A stretch of 64,000 nucleotides of DNA from Girardinichthys multiradiatus (Eukaryota; Chordata; Actinopteri; Cyprinodontiformes; Goodeidae). The notes beneath the pieces are model-generated. The model made no database searches, had not been told where the DNA came from, and worked only from the letters and a program-made list of their open reading frames with translations. The stretch lies in the NCBI RefSeq assembly GCF_021462225.1, contig NC_061800.1, positions 15,298,749 to 15,362,748 of the forward strand, given 5' to 3'. Positions within the stretch are counted from its first letter, which is position 1. The number at the start of each line of letters is the position of its first letter. This document shows, one piece after another, positions 21,380 to 34,043 of the stretch. The position numbers and the translations under genes were made by a program.

Positions 21380-21501
21380 AATGTACCGAAGCGGCTGCTG
21401 CAGCATCTGTTTATATTCCGGCCCAGTTCACGTGGGTGGCATCATGGTGGTTACCAAAGGGAGGGAGGGAGACAAGGACAATGTGCGGAGACCATGAGTC
21501 A
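21380..21501 (-). promoter_or_regulatory. hpx: Hemopexin core promoter
   Basis: TATAAA on the minus strand at 21415-21410 sits 73 bp before the start codon, predicting transcription from about 21380-21385 and a leader of about 45 nt. Upstream are an E-box/HRE-like CACGTG (21429-21434) and an AP-1-type TGAGTCA (21495-21501). The TATA box is well placed; use of the other sites is inferred from motif only. Confidence 0.6.
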
Positions 21502-22485
21502 GTGAAGACGCCCACAGTGTTGGGCGTTCTCCAGAGTTGTGACCCTGAGATCTCAAACCCAGTTCTGCAGAGATTCAGAGAATTTAGAAGGTGCTGTTTT
21601 CACAATGAAACACCAATCAATAGATGAGTATCTTATGTCTTTTACATGACTTTGTGTTGAAATGCAAGCACAGTTAATTATATATTTGTTAGAGTTCAGA
21701 AATGCAATGAAATGCAGTAGATAAAAGTCATGTTTATGCACCACAAAATTGAAGAAATGTATATAAATCTTTTTGCATGCTTTTTTACTATATAAATGCA
21801 CGATGAACAAATTCCATATAAATTATATCCAGAACTTTGCAGTTGATTTTGATACAAAAACATATGCTAATTTTGCAATAAAACTTTCTAGAACTTACCA
21901 GAGGTCTGACCAAAGTGCTGGCTGGAACCACTCCAACTCTGGTCCAACTTCAAGAGGTAACTAACCCAACTGTCCTCCCAAAATAAATAAAAACTGCTGA
22001 CAACTGCACTTCACAACCCTCTCAACAAAGTGTGGTGTAATGATCATATGGTGAACACTGACACAAATACATGAATATGTTTTCTCTTTTAGTTACTATT
22101 AGTTCTTGCTTTACTGTTAGACTAATAAGAAGGAACTTTTATTTATAAAATTGTTTTTTAAAGGATTTCACCGATACATTTTACTGTATTTTAGGTGTCT
22201 TGTGTCCTGATAGATTTGCTGCACAATATTTTTTCCAGGTGAGGTTTGTACCTATCAGACTCCTACAGCAAATCAGGCGGAGGAAGATTGGAAAGTGGGT
22301 GATAGGGATTTAGGCGTTGCCTTAATCTGCAATTGCTTTTATTGTTTTGCAAATTTTGCTAATTCTAACACTATTTTAGAGATATTGTCTTTTCTTTAAT
22401 TATCAGTTTTCTTAAGAACTTTAAAGAAAACCCCTAGAATCATGACAGTATTGTTTAATGGTGCTTGTTTGCAGTGGAATAAATG
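21502..22485. other. Unassigned sequence upstream of hemopexin
   Basis: AT-rich, with no long open frame and no recognised repeat. It may include distal hemopexin control elements, but none can be named from sequence. Confidence 0.4.
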
Positions 22486-22910
22486 ATGGTATTGTAATTT
22501 GAGGAAATGTTTTAGGACCCATGTTCAGGCAGGAGGCAGGCAGAATCATGTCAAGAAAAAAGCCTAATATACAAGTGAATAGACACAACTTACAAAATCT
22601 GGATCTGGAAACAACAAAAAACCAACAGGGGAGAAGAAGGGAGCAGAACAGGGGCAAAACATTCTGCACTGACTGAGAGGAAACCAGGTATATAAGTTCA
22701 GGTGATTGCTGGAAAAATATGCTATAGGTTATAGATAAAATAATTTGTAGAAACTGTGGAAGCACATGGAGCAGGGCAATGGATGGAGATGACAATATAC
22801 ACAGACAAGGATCCGATGTAGAGCTTGCACCTCAAAGACAAGAGGACAGCTAGACCGTCAAGGAATGAAGATAAGGAGCTTAAAAATACCCCCACAACGA
22901 ATAATCGGTT
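22486..22910 (-). repeat. Possible LTR fragment
   Basis: The run of GGACCCATGTTCAGGCAGGAGG, then lists of short A/G-rich words ending in an intron-like tail, resembles the style of fish gypsy LTR U3/R sequence on the minus strand. No ends, target duplication or partner copy in the window could be found. Confidence 0.3.
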
Positions 22911-22915
22911 TAGTG

Positions 22916-23155
22916 TGTAGACCCTGGACACTGGACAGGTCACCAGTCCATCACATGATAGAGTGGCGATAAGACAAATGATCATGCTACATGTCTTTAG
23001 CTTGTGAGACGAAGCTTTTTAGTTCCTGGGGAAAACACACACAAGCATGAGCAGAACATGCACACCTGACACAGGAAAGGCCTGGCCAAGATTCAAACCC
23101 AGGACATTCTTGCTGTGAGGCAACAGTACTAACAACTGTCTAACCATGCAGTTCC
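22916..23155 (+). repeat. Teleost dispersed repeat (CACCCTGGACAGG family)
   Basis: Starts CCCTGGACACTGGACAGGTC and continues through a GGGGAAAACACACACAAGCA-like middle to ATTCAAACCCAGGACATTCT and GTGAGGCAACAGTACTAAC. This is the longest copy of the family in the window. Confidence 0.75.
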
Positions 23156-23827
23156 AGTATTGATCAGATTTCTTCTTAAAAGCTGCGGCTGTTGTGTGAT
23201 AACCTTTCAATCACACCAACTACATTTCTAAAAAAAAAAAAAAAAAAAGCATGAATCATATTTTGCTGTATCCTCAACCTCTGGTCAAATTTATATGTTT
23301 GCCCTTTTTTGTCTCTCATTGTCTTTTTGTTTAAAGCTTGGCTTCCTTGCAGTTAAAGTATTCTCTTTCTTGCAGTTTTTTAATGTTCTTTTTATCTTAC
23401 AACACAGAAGATTTACCACTGGGTATATGTGACCATGCTCGGGTAGACAAAAACTTCGCAAACAAAGTGAGTTAACGTTGAGCAACAGTGCTGCATAGAG
23501 GTCTGCACGCAGTAGTGGATGGGGCCTCAACCTTGACAGAGGAAAACAAGACTATGAGTCACGTTGGTCACGTACTTTTGCCAGCATGCCAAAGGTCTCT
23601 CTTTACTGTCCTCATGGAATCAGCAACTAGACTAATCTTTAATTTTAGAAGGGAATCTTTAATTAACACTGGAATATCACTGTTTGCAGTCCATTGGATT
23701 CCAAGACAGAGAGGCATGATTTGCAATTCTAGAGAACACTGCTCCAGTGGTGGTGGGCTCTACACGATTCCATTCAATGCTTTGCATTGAACTTGATGAT
23801 GTAAGGCTTGGATGCAGCTGCTTGACC
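23156..23827. other. Unassigned intergenic sequence
   Basis: Includes an A-run at about 23230-23248. Open frames such as 23488-23790 have no features that I recognise. Confidence 0.35.
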
Positions 23828-23835
23828 ATGGAAAC

Positions 23836-24157
23836 CAGTGGCGATTGCTCTGAGGACTGTAGTGAAGCTCAGCTTCCCCTAAAATGTCAAAAAAATAAGT
23901 GATCAAATATATACTGTTGTGTGTACATGTCATTGACTAAATATGCGCTACAACGCACTCAACTTTTGTTCAGAATCAGCTTCTTATCACTGGTAATGAC
24001 ACGGCTTTCCTCTCACTCATTCCCGCAGCTTCACAGTGCTTTAAACAGTGAGTTCAACAGCGAAGCAAAAATGCTGGGCTTTGTCCCGCCCATCGGACGC
24101 TCAGCGTCTCTGGGGGTCTATGGGGCAGTGGGCCGACCACGGCTGGATCCGCCACTG
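23836..24157. mobile_element. hAT-type MITE
   Basis: Ends CAGTGGCG...CGCCACTG are inverted repeats. The flanks ATGGAAAC (23828-23835) and GTGGAAAC (24158-24165) agree at 7 of 8 positions, the duplication size expected for hAT transposases. It is 322 bp and non-coding. Confidence 0.75.
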
Positions 24158-24165
24158 GTGGAAAC

Positions 24166-24924
24166 CCATTCCATGAAGCTCTCTAATTACTGTTCTCAAG
24201 CTAATCTGAAGGTCACATGAGTCTGAAAGTGTGTAGATGCTGACTGCGCAAAGATGCTGATCTCTGCGCACTATGCCTTTCACTAGCCGCTGACCCCACT
24301 GCTTGATCTTATTTAGCCTACCACTTGCAGCTGAGTTGCATCTACTCCCCATTGCTGCTACTTTATTAAAATACTGCTAACAGCTGACAGTGGAAATTTT
24401 AATAGTGAGGACATTTCAAAACTAGAATTATTGCACAGGTCGTGGTAGCACTCTGTAAATGTATCATTTTCTGCACAAAACTAAACAAAAGGTTTTTACA
24501 AGGCAATTTACTAAATGTTTTTGTAAACTGCCTTGAGATGTTATTTGTTGGGAACTGGCACTGTTTAGAGAACTGAACTTAATTTAACCTTCTTGGGCAA
24601 GCCCAAATAATACCCTTCAATGCCCAAAGAATTACATACCAACAATAAATTTACACTGACTAAAGATTAAGAAAAAGTTTCTAACTTATAAGAACAATTT
24701 AGGGTAAAAATGTCAGATAAGTTTTTTATATTCGGTCTTATGCTACTTTAAGAGTTTTTAAAGCAGTAAGCTAATTTAAAAGCTGTCGTGATAGTGAGAT
24801 TCGATAATATATTTTAATAACCAAACATCTCCACAAATAAATGTCCGGTTTAGTGGATGAAAACAAATTTTCTTCTACATGTTGCCATTAATTATATTAT
24901 TAAGGTGTTATATCAACTTTCATA
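24166..24924. other. Unassigned intergenic sequence
   Basis: AT-rich. A faint L2-like tail wording (ACTGCCTTGAGATGTTATTT near 24530) is present without a body. No gene is recognised. Confidence 0.35.
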
Positions 24925-24926
24925 TA

Positions 24927-27620
24927 TACTCACCAGCCACTTTATTAGGTACACCTGTCCAACTGCTCATTAACGCAAATTTCTAATCAGCCAATCACAT
25001 GGCAGCAACTCAATGCATTTAAGCATGTAGACATGGTTCAAGACTATCTACTGCAGTTCAAACCGAGCATCTGAATGGGGAAGATAGGTGATTTAAGTGA
25101 CTTTAAACGTGGCATGGTTGTTGATGCCAGATGGGCTGGTCTGAGTATTTCAGAAACTGCTGATCTACTGGGATTTTCACACAGTACCATCTCTAGGGTT
25201 TAAAGAGAATGGTCCGAAAAAGAGAAAATATCCAGTGAGCAGCAGTTCTGTGGGCGCAAATGCCTTGTTGATGCCAGAGGTCAGAGGAGAATGGCCAGAC
25301 TGGTTCGAGCTGATAGAAAGGCAACAGTAACTCAAATAACCACCCGTTACAACCAAGGTATGCAGAAGAGCATCTCTGAACGCACAACACGTCAAACCTT
25401 GAGGTGGATGGGCTACAGCAGCAGAAGACCACACCGGGTGCCACTCCTGTCAGCTAAAAACAGGAAACTGTTCTTAGCTAAAATTCGCACAGGCTCACCA
25501 AAATTGGACAATAGAAGATTGGAAAAACGTTGCCTGGTCTGATGAGTCTCGATTTCTGCTGCAACATTCGGAGAGTAGGGCATCAACAACAAGAAAGCAT
25601 GGATCCATCCTGCCTTGTATTAATGGTTCAGGCTGGTGGTGGTGGTGTAATGGTGTGGGAGATATTTTCTTGGCACACTTTGGACCCCTTAGTACCAATT
25701 GAGCATCGTGTGAACGCCACAGTCTACCTGAGTATTGTTGCTGATGTTGGGGCCATCCATTTTGGTCGCATATTTGACATGCGCAGCTCAACAGACGTCG
25801 CAGCTCTGACGTCACTGGGAGCATAAACCGGCTGAGATGGAGTTTCGGTGCCATTTCCCGCCTGTCTCAAAGGACAGCGCAACGGAGGCGCATATCTGGA
25901 GAGACAAGACCTCGCAGCCGAACTTTTGCTCCACAAGGCCATTCCCGGAAGAGCTTGAAAGCTGGAAATTTGTCTGATACGAGAAGATCAGGAGATTTAT
26001 TTACTGATTGAAGACCACGCTGACACCCAGCACAGGTGGAAACCCACAAAGGTTCTGTGTCCAAGGAGATGAGTTTACCTCCTTGTGTAATGCAGTCGAC
26101 TAACGGTTCATCTTTTCCTCTCCTGGATGGATGAGAAATTACTGTTTTTTTTCTTTAATTTGATCACGGACGCATGGTCCCCTTCCCCTCCTTTTTCTTC
26201 AGACCTGATCCATCCTCAACTGGTGGAGAGCAGAAATCAACTTCAAAGTAATTTCGTTCTTTTCATATTAAAGCGGATAGGTGCATTTAGAGGTCTGGGC
26301 AGGATAAGGCAGCTAAAGTGATTTAGGATCAACAGTAGTTAATCTAAGGTCTCAACTTGTTGCATGCAACACTGATTGAATTATGTTATGCTGAGCTGTA
26401 TTTTTATTTGCTGCACAAGCGCTGCTGAATCGTGCTGGTTAATGTTTTTGTCTGGCTGATTTGAGATCAGCCAGAAGTTAGAAGTTGGACTTTTAAAAGT
26501 TTTTCATTCAAGGCAGCTGCAGTCTGGGCCTCGCCCGACCACTCTTTGTTCCAGTTTTATTGCTGGAGATTTTCCACTGAGTTCCCACCTCAGAGTTTAT
26601 GACTCCTTGTCAAGATTTGGAGTGATCAGCTGATAGTGGCTAAAGGGGCGTGGCGCTACTGTTTTATCAGCTGATCAACGTGATCGAGACATCAACATGA
26701 CAGGAGGATTTCTCTTTTCATTTAACCCAAATTACACATTTTATCCATAAAACTACTGGTTTGATCTTCATAGACACTAAATGCGCATATTTATTTTTCT
26801 TTTATTATTATTATTAGGTAGTCATTTTCATTCCCTTTGTGTAGAATGGTGCTTGTTAGTTAGGTGAAGGTTTTGGACCAGAATAATGGTATATCAGGAT
26901 TATTTGGCTTCAATAAATCTTCATATATATAATTAAGAGAAGCGTTTGTGTTTATTTCATGCAAGAGTGATTTATCTGTCAAAACAAGGTCGAAGTTCAC
27001 CCACCTTTGGTGAAGTGCTTGAATAAACAGTGACAGTTTGTGGTTTGGTTAATAATTTGTAATTATTAAAGAGCTTTGAGCCCATAATCACAACACCAGA
27101 GGACATCTCTGATTTCTATTCATAAGTAATGATTTTGGTTAAGAAATTATATATATTTTTGTATTATGAGTTTAAATTATAATTCTTGATAAATATTAAT
27201 CAATATTTATAATCCTTACACTGACCATGTCCATCCCTTTATGACCACAGTGTACCCATCTTCTGATGGTTGCTTCCAGCAGGATAACGCGCCATGTCAT
27301 AAAGCACAAATCATTTCAGACTGGTTTCTTGAACATGACAATGAGTTCACTGTACTCAAATGGCCTCCACAGTCACCAGATCTCTATCCAATAGAGAACC
27401 TTTGAGATGTGGTGGAACGGGAGATTCGCATCATGAATGTGCAGCTGACAAATCTGCAGCATCTGTGTGATGCTATCATGTCAATATGGACCTAACTCTC
27501 TGAGGAATGTTTCCAGTACCTTGTTGAATCTATGCCACGAAAGATGAAGGCAGTTCTGAAGGCAAAAGGGGGTCCAACCTGGTACTAGCAAGGTGTACCT
27601 AATAAAGTGGCCGGTGAGTG
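24927..27620 (+). mobile_element. Tc1-like transposon with solo LTR insertion
   Basis: Terminal repeats (CTCACCAGCCACTTTATTAGG on the left, its inverse with CACTCACCGGCC on the right) lie between TA dinucleotides (24925-24926, 27621-27622). Broken plus-strand transposase: helix-turn-helix region [10 protein letters not shown] at about 25145, a stop at 25201, the first catalytic region SDESRF at about 25540, the second QQDNAPCH at about 27275 and the Glu region near 27400, which carries a stop. Removing the 1476-bp LTR plus one TSD copy leaves about 1.2 kb, the usual size for the family. Confidence 0.93.
25745..27220. mobile_element. Solo LTR inside the Tc1 element
   Basis: A 1476-bp block beginning TGTTGGGG and ending CTTACA, flanked by CTGA on both sides (25741-25744, 27221-27224). 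The related Tc1 copy at 49672-50680 has the uninterrupted site with a single CTGA (50281-50284). TG...CA ends plus a short duplication indicate an LTR left after recombination of a full element. An AATAAA at 26912-26917 suggests the plus orientation. It has no coding content; ERV or gypsy origin is undecided. Confidence 0.85.
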
Positions 27621-27829
27621 TATATGCCAAATTGTTTACATCTAACACAAAATTAAAGCCAATTATAAACCAATGATTTATTACCGCAAGTAGTGAAATG
27701 CATATGTCTTCGTTATAATATTATATTCCTGATTTATAATATTCTAATCCACCTGGCCCAGTCTTCTAACAGATCTTCCCCAGATATCTTAGGTTTCCGA
27801 GCTGTTGCTGCAGGCAAAATGGAGTTTCA

Positions 27830-29040
27830 GCTCCCTCCCAACATTTTCCATTGGGTTAAGGTCTGGAGATTGGCAAGGCCACTGTAGGACCTTGAGACGA
27901 ACCTTATGGAGCCACTCCTTAGTTGCCCTGGCTGTCTCATGCCGTCATCTTCAATGCTCTTACTGAGGGAGGGAGGGAGGCTGTTTCCCAAAATCTGGTG
28001 ATACATGGTCCCATTCATCCCCCACTCAATATTGTCCTGTCGTCGTGCCCCCTTTACAGAACAGTACCCCAAAAGTATGGTGTTTCCACTCCCATGCCTT
28101 ATGGTTGGGACAGTATTCTTAGGATTGTACTCATCCCTCTTCTTTATCCAAGCACGGCAAGTGGAGTTTTCGTACCAATAGGTTCTATTTTGGTTTCATC
28201 TGACCACATGACCTTCTCCCATGCCTCCTCTGGATTGTCCAGATGGTCATAGGCAAAATTGAGACATGTGCTGGGTTGGACATGTGCTGGCTTGAGCAGG
28301 AGGACCTTGAGGGCGCTGCATGACTTTAATCCATGACAGCATAGTGTGTTACCAATGGTAGCCTTTAAGACTGTGGTCCCAGCTCTCTTCAGGTCATTGA
28401 CCAGGTCCTCCCATGTAGTTCTGGGCTTATCCCTCACCTTTCTCATGATCATTGATACTGCAGGAGGTAAGATCTTTTTTTTATTTATTTTTTTATTTCA
28501 GAGGTGAGATCTTGCATTGAGCCCCAGGGAGTCCCAGAATAATTGACAATCATCTTAAGCTTCTTCCATTTTCTAATAATTACAGCAACAGTTGTTGCCT
28601 TCTCATTAAGATGCTTGCCTTACAATTTTATCCCTGGTGTCTTTAGACAGCTTTTTGCTCCTACCCTTAGAGGTTGGAGTCTGATTGCTTGAGTGTGTGG
28701 ACAGGTGTGTTTTATACTACTAACAAGTTCAAACAGGTGCAATTAACACAGGTAATGAGTGGAGAACAGGAAGGCTTCTTAAAGACAAACTAACAGGTCT
28801 ATGAGAGCTGGAATTTTTGCTGGTTGGTCAAATACTTGATCAAATAGTGATCAAATACTTGATTCATGCAATAAAATGCAAATTACGTAATTATTTGTAT
28901 ACCATACACTGTGATTTAATGAATTTTTCTTAGATTCTATCTCTCACAGTAGAAGTATACGTATGATTAAAATCACATTCTTTGTAAGTGGAAAAACATG
29001 CAAAATCGGCAGTGCATCAAATACTTATTTTCCCCACTGT
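27830..29040 (-). mobile_element. Degenerate Tc1-like transposon, minus strand
   Basis: The right end CAAATACTTATTTTCCCCACTG before TA (29041) is the terminus of a very common teleost Tc1-like family. The minus strand has transposase pieces: a block with [21 protein letters not shown] (28446-28380) and the first catalytic region VMWSDETKI (about 28205). The second catalytic region is decayed and the left terminus is missing. Confidence 0.88.
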
Positions 29041-29042
29041 AT

Positions 29043-31125
29043 GCGCTTGAGTTTTTACTGTTGCTCTCGTCCTAGTTCCCACGTCCTGAGTCTAAATTGT
29101 AAAAGTTTTTTCATTATTAAGCCCTTCACATCACACTCCATCATGCCACTGTTTCTGACCTGTTGCCATTTGGGTCCTCAACAACAATCATCATACGTGA
29201 CAAATCTGTGTGTTCCATTATGATCCATTATCCAAAACTAACCTAAAGAATATATTTATATCAGGAACATATACTGTTTTTTATTTGTTTAACAGAGAAC
29301 TAAACTGATTCCCATTGAGGTTTTCATTGACTTGTACAAATTAATATGCCATATAATCAATCCTACCACTGATATGACGCAGACATATCTAAACTCTTCA
29401 ATTTATTTTTTTAAATTGCCACCCTAGACAACTGCCAGTGTTCCCCATATCAATAATTGCAAATGCCTGTGGCCATGGAAATAACTGTAACACCCGAATG
29501 AAATAATTTACCAATGTAGTGGATTACTGGACACAAAAGCCAGCATTCTTCTATGGCCATCTAAGTGTCAAGGCATACATCCTATTAAAAACCTGTGTGT
29601 GATGAGAATAAATGCTATGCTACTAGAACAAGTTAATAGCTTCTAGACATAGAACTTGATCATTGTTTTTCCTGAAACAGAGGCAGCCCTCAGTGTCAGA
29701 GTGCATACATGTTTACTTTCTCTGACATGTATGTTTTCACAGTCACACATTGCTTAAAAAAAATCATCTGACATCACTCATTTTTTTAATCCTATCAGTT
29801 CCGAAATTGTGCTTATTCACGTCAGCGTCTTTCTGCTGTTGAAAAACAGAGTTCAGCAATAACATTGCATAACGCAGGGACATAGTTCAAATCAGTTCAG
29901 TCTGTCGGGGAACTGGGTTTTGGACGAAAAGCAAGACATATTGGGCCAATATAGCACAATATGTTTGTATGTTTGTAGTATTGTGCTGTTCAACCTTCAG
30001 GTGACTGCCATTGGTGGAGAGCAACCCCACCTATGCAGACTCAGAATGGTCAAACCTAGATAGGATATTGGTTAAAGAATGCTGGGTTCAGACAAAGGAC
30101 AGCATCTGACCTGTGTGGTAGAAACCTACTGTAGTTGCTCTTTGCTAGTAGTGTTAAAAAACAGTTTAACTTAATTACAGATAGTGTAAAAATCGACTAG
30201 GAAGGTTGTCATTTTAACTCAAAAGGACTCAAAATGGGAATTCTGAGGTGTCTGAAGGACTACATCTATGTCCAAAAGAGGAGTCTAATACTGGGATGAA
30301 CTACACGATTGTCAAGCAGTCATTTTGATCATCATTTTAAGGGTGTAATTCCAAATACAAATTCTTTTGAATGTTGCCGCTAGCATGAAACAGACAAAGG
30401 CAATGGCAGACAGCACTACTACTACCATCCACTAGATGGTAGTAGCAACCATGCTTTTGTTCATTGCTGGCTGGATGGTGGTGAAAGTGGTACTCAGTAA
30501 CATGTATTGTACAAGAAACTATAAAGTCACAATACAACCCCGAACACATAAACATGTAGAAGCATGTGCAGCGACACAGGGCAGTGAAAGTGAAGAGTAA
30601 GCGGCTGTGTTGACTTCAGTGTTTAAATAATGTTTCATTTTATTCTGATTAGAACTCTAGGATGTGAATTATCAATGAGTTGAAATAAATTAGAGCATTA
30701 GCTTAAATCTGCTTGTTATATATGCATGGACTCGTGTCTAAGAAACTGATGTAGTCCTCCAACATTTCACATGAATATTGTAAGAAAGCAGCCTTGATAA
30801 TGTTAAATTTCTTCTTCAAAATCAGAATAATGCAAGATTTTTGAGTTGCTCAAGGTTTAGAAAAAAAATATTCAAAATCAGTTGGTGGGTTGATGTCAAA
30901 GGCTATCCTCTCACAGAAACATTTTTATTTGGGTGTAAGTTGCTATCTTGTTATTAGTATTTTGTTTTAAGTTATTTGCTGTACAGATTTTTCTAACATC
31001 TACAGTCATCAAGAAAAATATATTTCCATCACTCTCGATATATTTATAGGTAAAGAACACCTTATGATTCAGTAGCATTATTAGCATTAATTTTAGCAGT
31101 AATAATTCTCAGTGATTGTTTTCTT
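29043..31125. other. Unassigned intergenic sequence
   Basis: No gene or clear repeat was found. A short inverted repeat with 11-bp arms lies at 30419-30445. The remainder is AT-rich unique-looking sequence. Confidence 0.4.
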
Positions 31126-31129
31126 TATT

Positions 31130-32125
31130 AGGCTCTCACATAATTGTTGAGAAATTTTGGCCTACTCTTCTTTACAACATCATTTCACTTCATTAAGGTT
31201 CTGGGCATTCATATATGCACAGTTGTTCTTTACAGTTTGAGGTCTGGACTTTGTCTGGGTCATTACAGTTCTTTTCTTTTTCCGCTATTCTTTTGTAGAT
31301 TTATTGCTGTGTTTGGGTTTATTGTCCTGTTTTATGAATGAAAAAGATGGAGCTGTTGTTTCCTGTCAACAATTCAAAATAAACCATAACTTCTTTGGTC
31401 TTTTTCTAACTGTCCTGTCATGAACAATAAACATCCTAACTGAGGCCTGTAGAGTTTGAGATGGAGATCTTGGGTTGTTGTAAAATAACTAAGCTTTTGC
31501 ATTGACCAAGTTTGCAAAACATTTGCAAGGATGCCAAATCCTGGAAAGATTGCAATTGTTTTAAATGTTTTCCAATTTTGAAAAAAAAATATCTCCAGTC
31601 TTCTCTGACATCTGAACTTCAGATTCCATTTTTTTATTAAGCACTATAACTTATAAAACAGTATATGTCCAACAGGTTCTTTAGTAAAGGTAACAGTTTT
31701 AACATAGAATACATTTTCTCCATTTAAGCATCAAATAATGTTTCCCTAACCAAGCTTAAAACAGCCACACATATTATTACATAATAGGAAATATTAGGAT
31801 GAGAGGATTAAACTAAATGAAAAGATAATTCAGGCAGGAAGGACCTGGAGCCTTGAAGGTTTATTAAGAACAACAGGAGGGGGTAAAGGAAACACAGAAC
31901 GCTGTCATACAATTTTTGAAAAATAAAGGGTTATATTATAGGGTTTGGTTTTTTTTATAAAGTAAAGTAATCCCATTGAACATAGTTCATGCTACAAACT
32001 CCGATATAGTAGGAGGCGCTATGCAATCTGCCATAAAACAAAAAGAAGTAGAAGGACATTGTTGGTGGCTTCCCATTCTGGCATTGTGTTACTACACACC
32101 TGCAAAAACAAACTCCTGTTGTAAA
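31130..32125 (-). mobile_element. Degenerate Tc1-like transposon relic
   Basis: Wording of a known-type fish Tc1-like transposase region appears on the complement: ATTTTGGCCTACTCTTCTTT and TGAGGTCTGGACTTTGTCTG at the left, CTAACTGAGGCCTGTAGAGT in the middle, and GGCATTGTGTTACTACACAC near 32080 at the right. An unrelated A/G-rich block (about 31780-32040) interrupts it. There are no open frames. Confidence 0.65.
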
Positions 32126-33442
32126 AGGTGATTAAACAAAACGTTCATTTAAAATGAATGCTTTTTGTAAACTTAAATAAGTTTTCATTTTTGCTCTCAC
32201 AAATAGTCTTTTCTGTTGTTTTTTGCATAGTGTATGTAGACCTTTGCAGTTCAACTGAATCCTGTCCAACACAGACTGTCCTTTGTTTTCTACCAAACAC
32301 CATCAGGAGTGAGATAGGAAGCAGATCTCCTACGAGATGGTCAGCATGAGACAAAAAAGCGATTCTTGGAAAAAAAAAAAAAAAGAACAGCAAAAAAGGG
32401 TTTACCTTTTAATGTGATGACATAAAAATCCAAAGAGGAGACATCCGGTGAAGTGCTGTGGGGTGTGTTTAAAATGAGTCGAGAAGGGAGATGGAGATCT
32501 GACAGGTAAGACCGAGCTGCTTTTTTTAAATTAAACTCAAATGTGTCATTTTCTGCATAAAATAAATACGAAAGCATGGGCGAGTTTAATCAGAAGCAGA
32601 TATTTTGGCGTCCGTTCGTGTTTTTTGTTTTCAACGGCGTCGACCAACCACGCCCGATGATGCAGTTTGACACATTTCCACGGAGGTTGTAGTTCCATCA
32701 CAGGTGTGCGTGTGTTTGTGCGTGAGAAATAAGTCTGGTTGCTGCAGAGGGAGCAGACAGGTGGGCAGCCTGCAGCGGATACCTGTGGATTCCCACACTG
32801 GCTTCTGTGAAATGCTGCAGGCGACTGGATTCAAAAAAATTAACACTGGGGTAAAGAAAACAGAAGGAAAAAAAGCGTATTGGTTAGCCTAGATTCTTCT
32901 GCACAGACTGAAAATTAAAATTCCGATATTTCCTTGCAATAAAACGCAAGGTACAAAGCATTTCAGGGTAGTTCCAGTACTAGTTTAAATTATGCATGAA
33001 TTACTACAATGTATATATTTGTTTTGCTACGACAGGGAAATTGTTTCTGTTATGTTTTTAACAAACAACCTAGAAAAAAATACTTTTGTGGTTTTTATTA
33101 AATGATCCAGCAAAACTGTTGAAGCATCACCTACTAAATGCTTCTTTTAACGATGTGTTTGAGTAAAGCACATGTTTACCATTGAGCTCTAACTCTGCTG
33201 GGTGTAACTTAAGACAGAGCTAAACTGGCTGACTTCCTGCATTACCATTCACTGATCCTGGATTGAGGTGCAAGGCAGAGGCAGCCTGAGTCATTCTGTG
33301 GGACCAAGGTGAAACACAGTCATGGGACCCTTTTTTGTTTCTATTTTCCAAATATTATTTGTGTCGAATCTATTCTTGGCTGACTCAGTGTGTGTAGTCA
33401 ATTCACAGTTCAAATCTACTCAAAAACCGGTAAATATTTGCT
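32126..33442. other. Unassigned intergenic sequence
   Basis: A slightly GC-richer stretch at about 32440-32860 has isolated splice-like signals (for example CAG|GTAAGA at 32508) but no supportable exon chain. Otherwise nothing is recognised. Confidence 0.35.
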
Positions 33443-33446
33443 TTAA

Positions 33447-34043
33447 AGGGATAGTTTGCATTTTTTAAAAGTGAGGTTGTGTAAAATCTTCATCAGTAAT
33501 AGTTCCTTAACTTATATTAGACAGATGTCATAATCATGGTGTACAAGGCACAAATTACATTTCTGCACTTTCACAAGACACCGTCATTAAGTTTGTCACT
33601 GTTTGCCCAGCTTAACAGTGTTTATGTCATGACTCTAAGTTACGTTGACGAAGCCTGCCGGCTGTGTCTATCTGCCTGGTCAGTTGTGAACTGTCAGTCC
33701 TCTGTATGTAAATTTTGGATATTGCGACAAACTGTCATTTGTGCAACAGCACGGCGGGTAACTTATTCCTGTGGTTTTTCCAGGGTCTCACAGCTGTTTG
33801 GAAAGTTTGTCCTTATTACCAGATGAGTGGTGATCCAGGTGGCAACCTCAACTAGCTTGTTTGGCGTTGTAACACGGAAGTGGTTTGGCAGAAGAAACAG
33901 GGACAAACTCAAAAAAGGTCTTCTGTAGTAAAGACATTTACTTGTCGTTTATATAGCGTAACATTTTCTGCAAACTCACTGCAGTAATCACGGATAATAT
34001 ATTTACAGAATCTCACTTCAAAAACTCCAAACTATCTCTTTCA
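33447..34043. mobile_element. Terminal-inverted-repeat element (TTAA-type MITE)
   Basis: The left end TTTAAAGGGATAGTTTG and inverted right end AAAGAGATAGTTTGGA continue as matching repeats for about 40 bp (GTGAGGTTGTGTAAA against GTGAGATTCTGTAAA). TTAA is present at the left (33443-33446) and mutated at the right. The interior frame at 33536-33826 is not conserved coding sequence as far as I can see. Confidence 0.7.

Noticed and set aside
33536..33826. A 96-codon open frame
   Set aside because: It lies wholly inside a terminal-repeat element and shows no recognisable domain.
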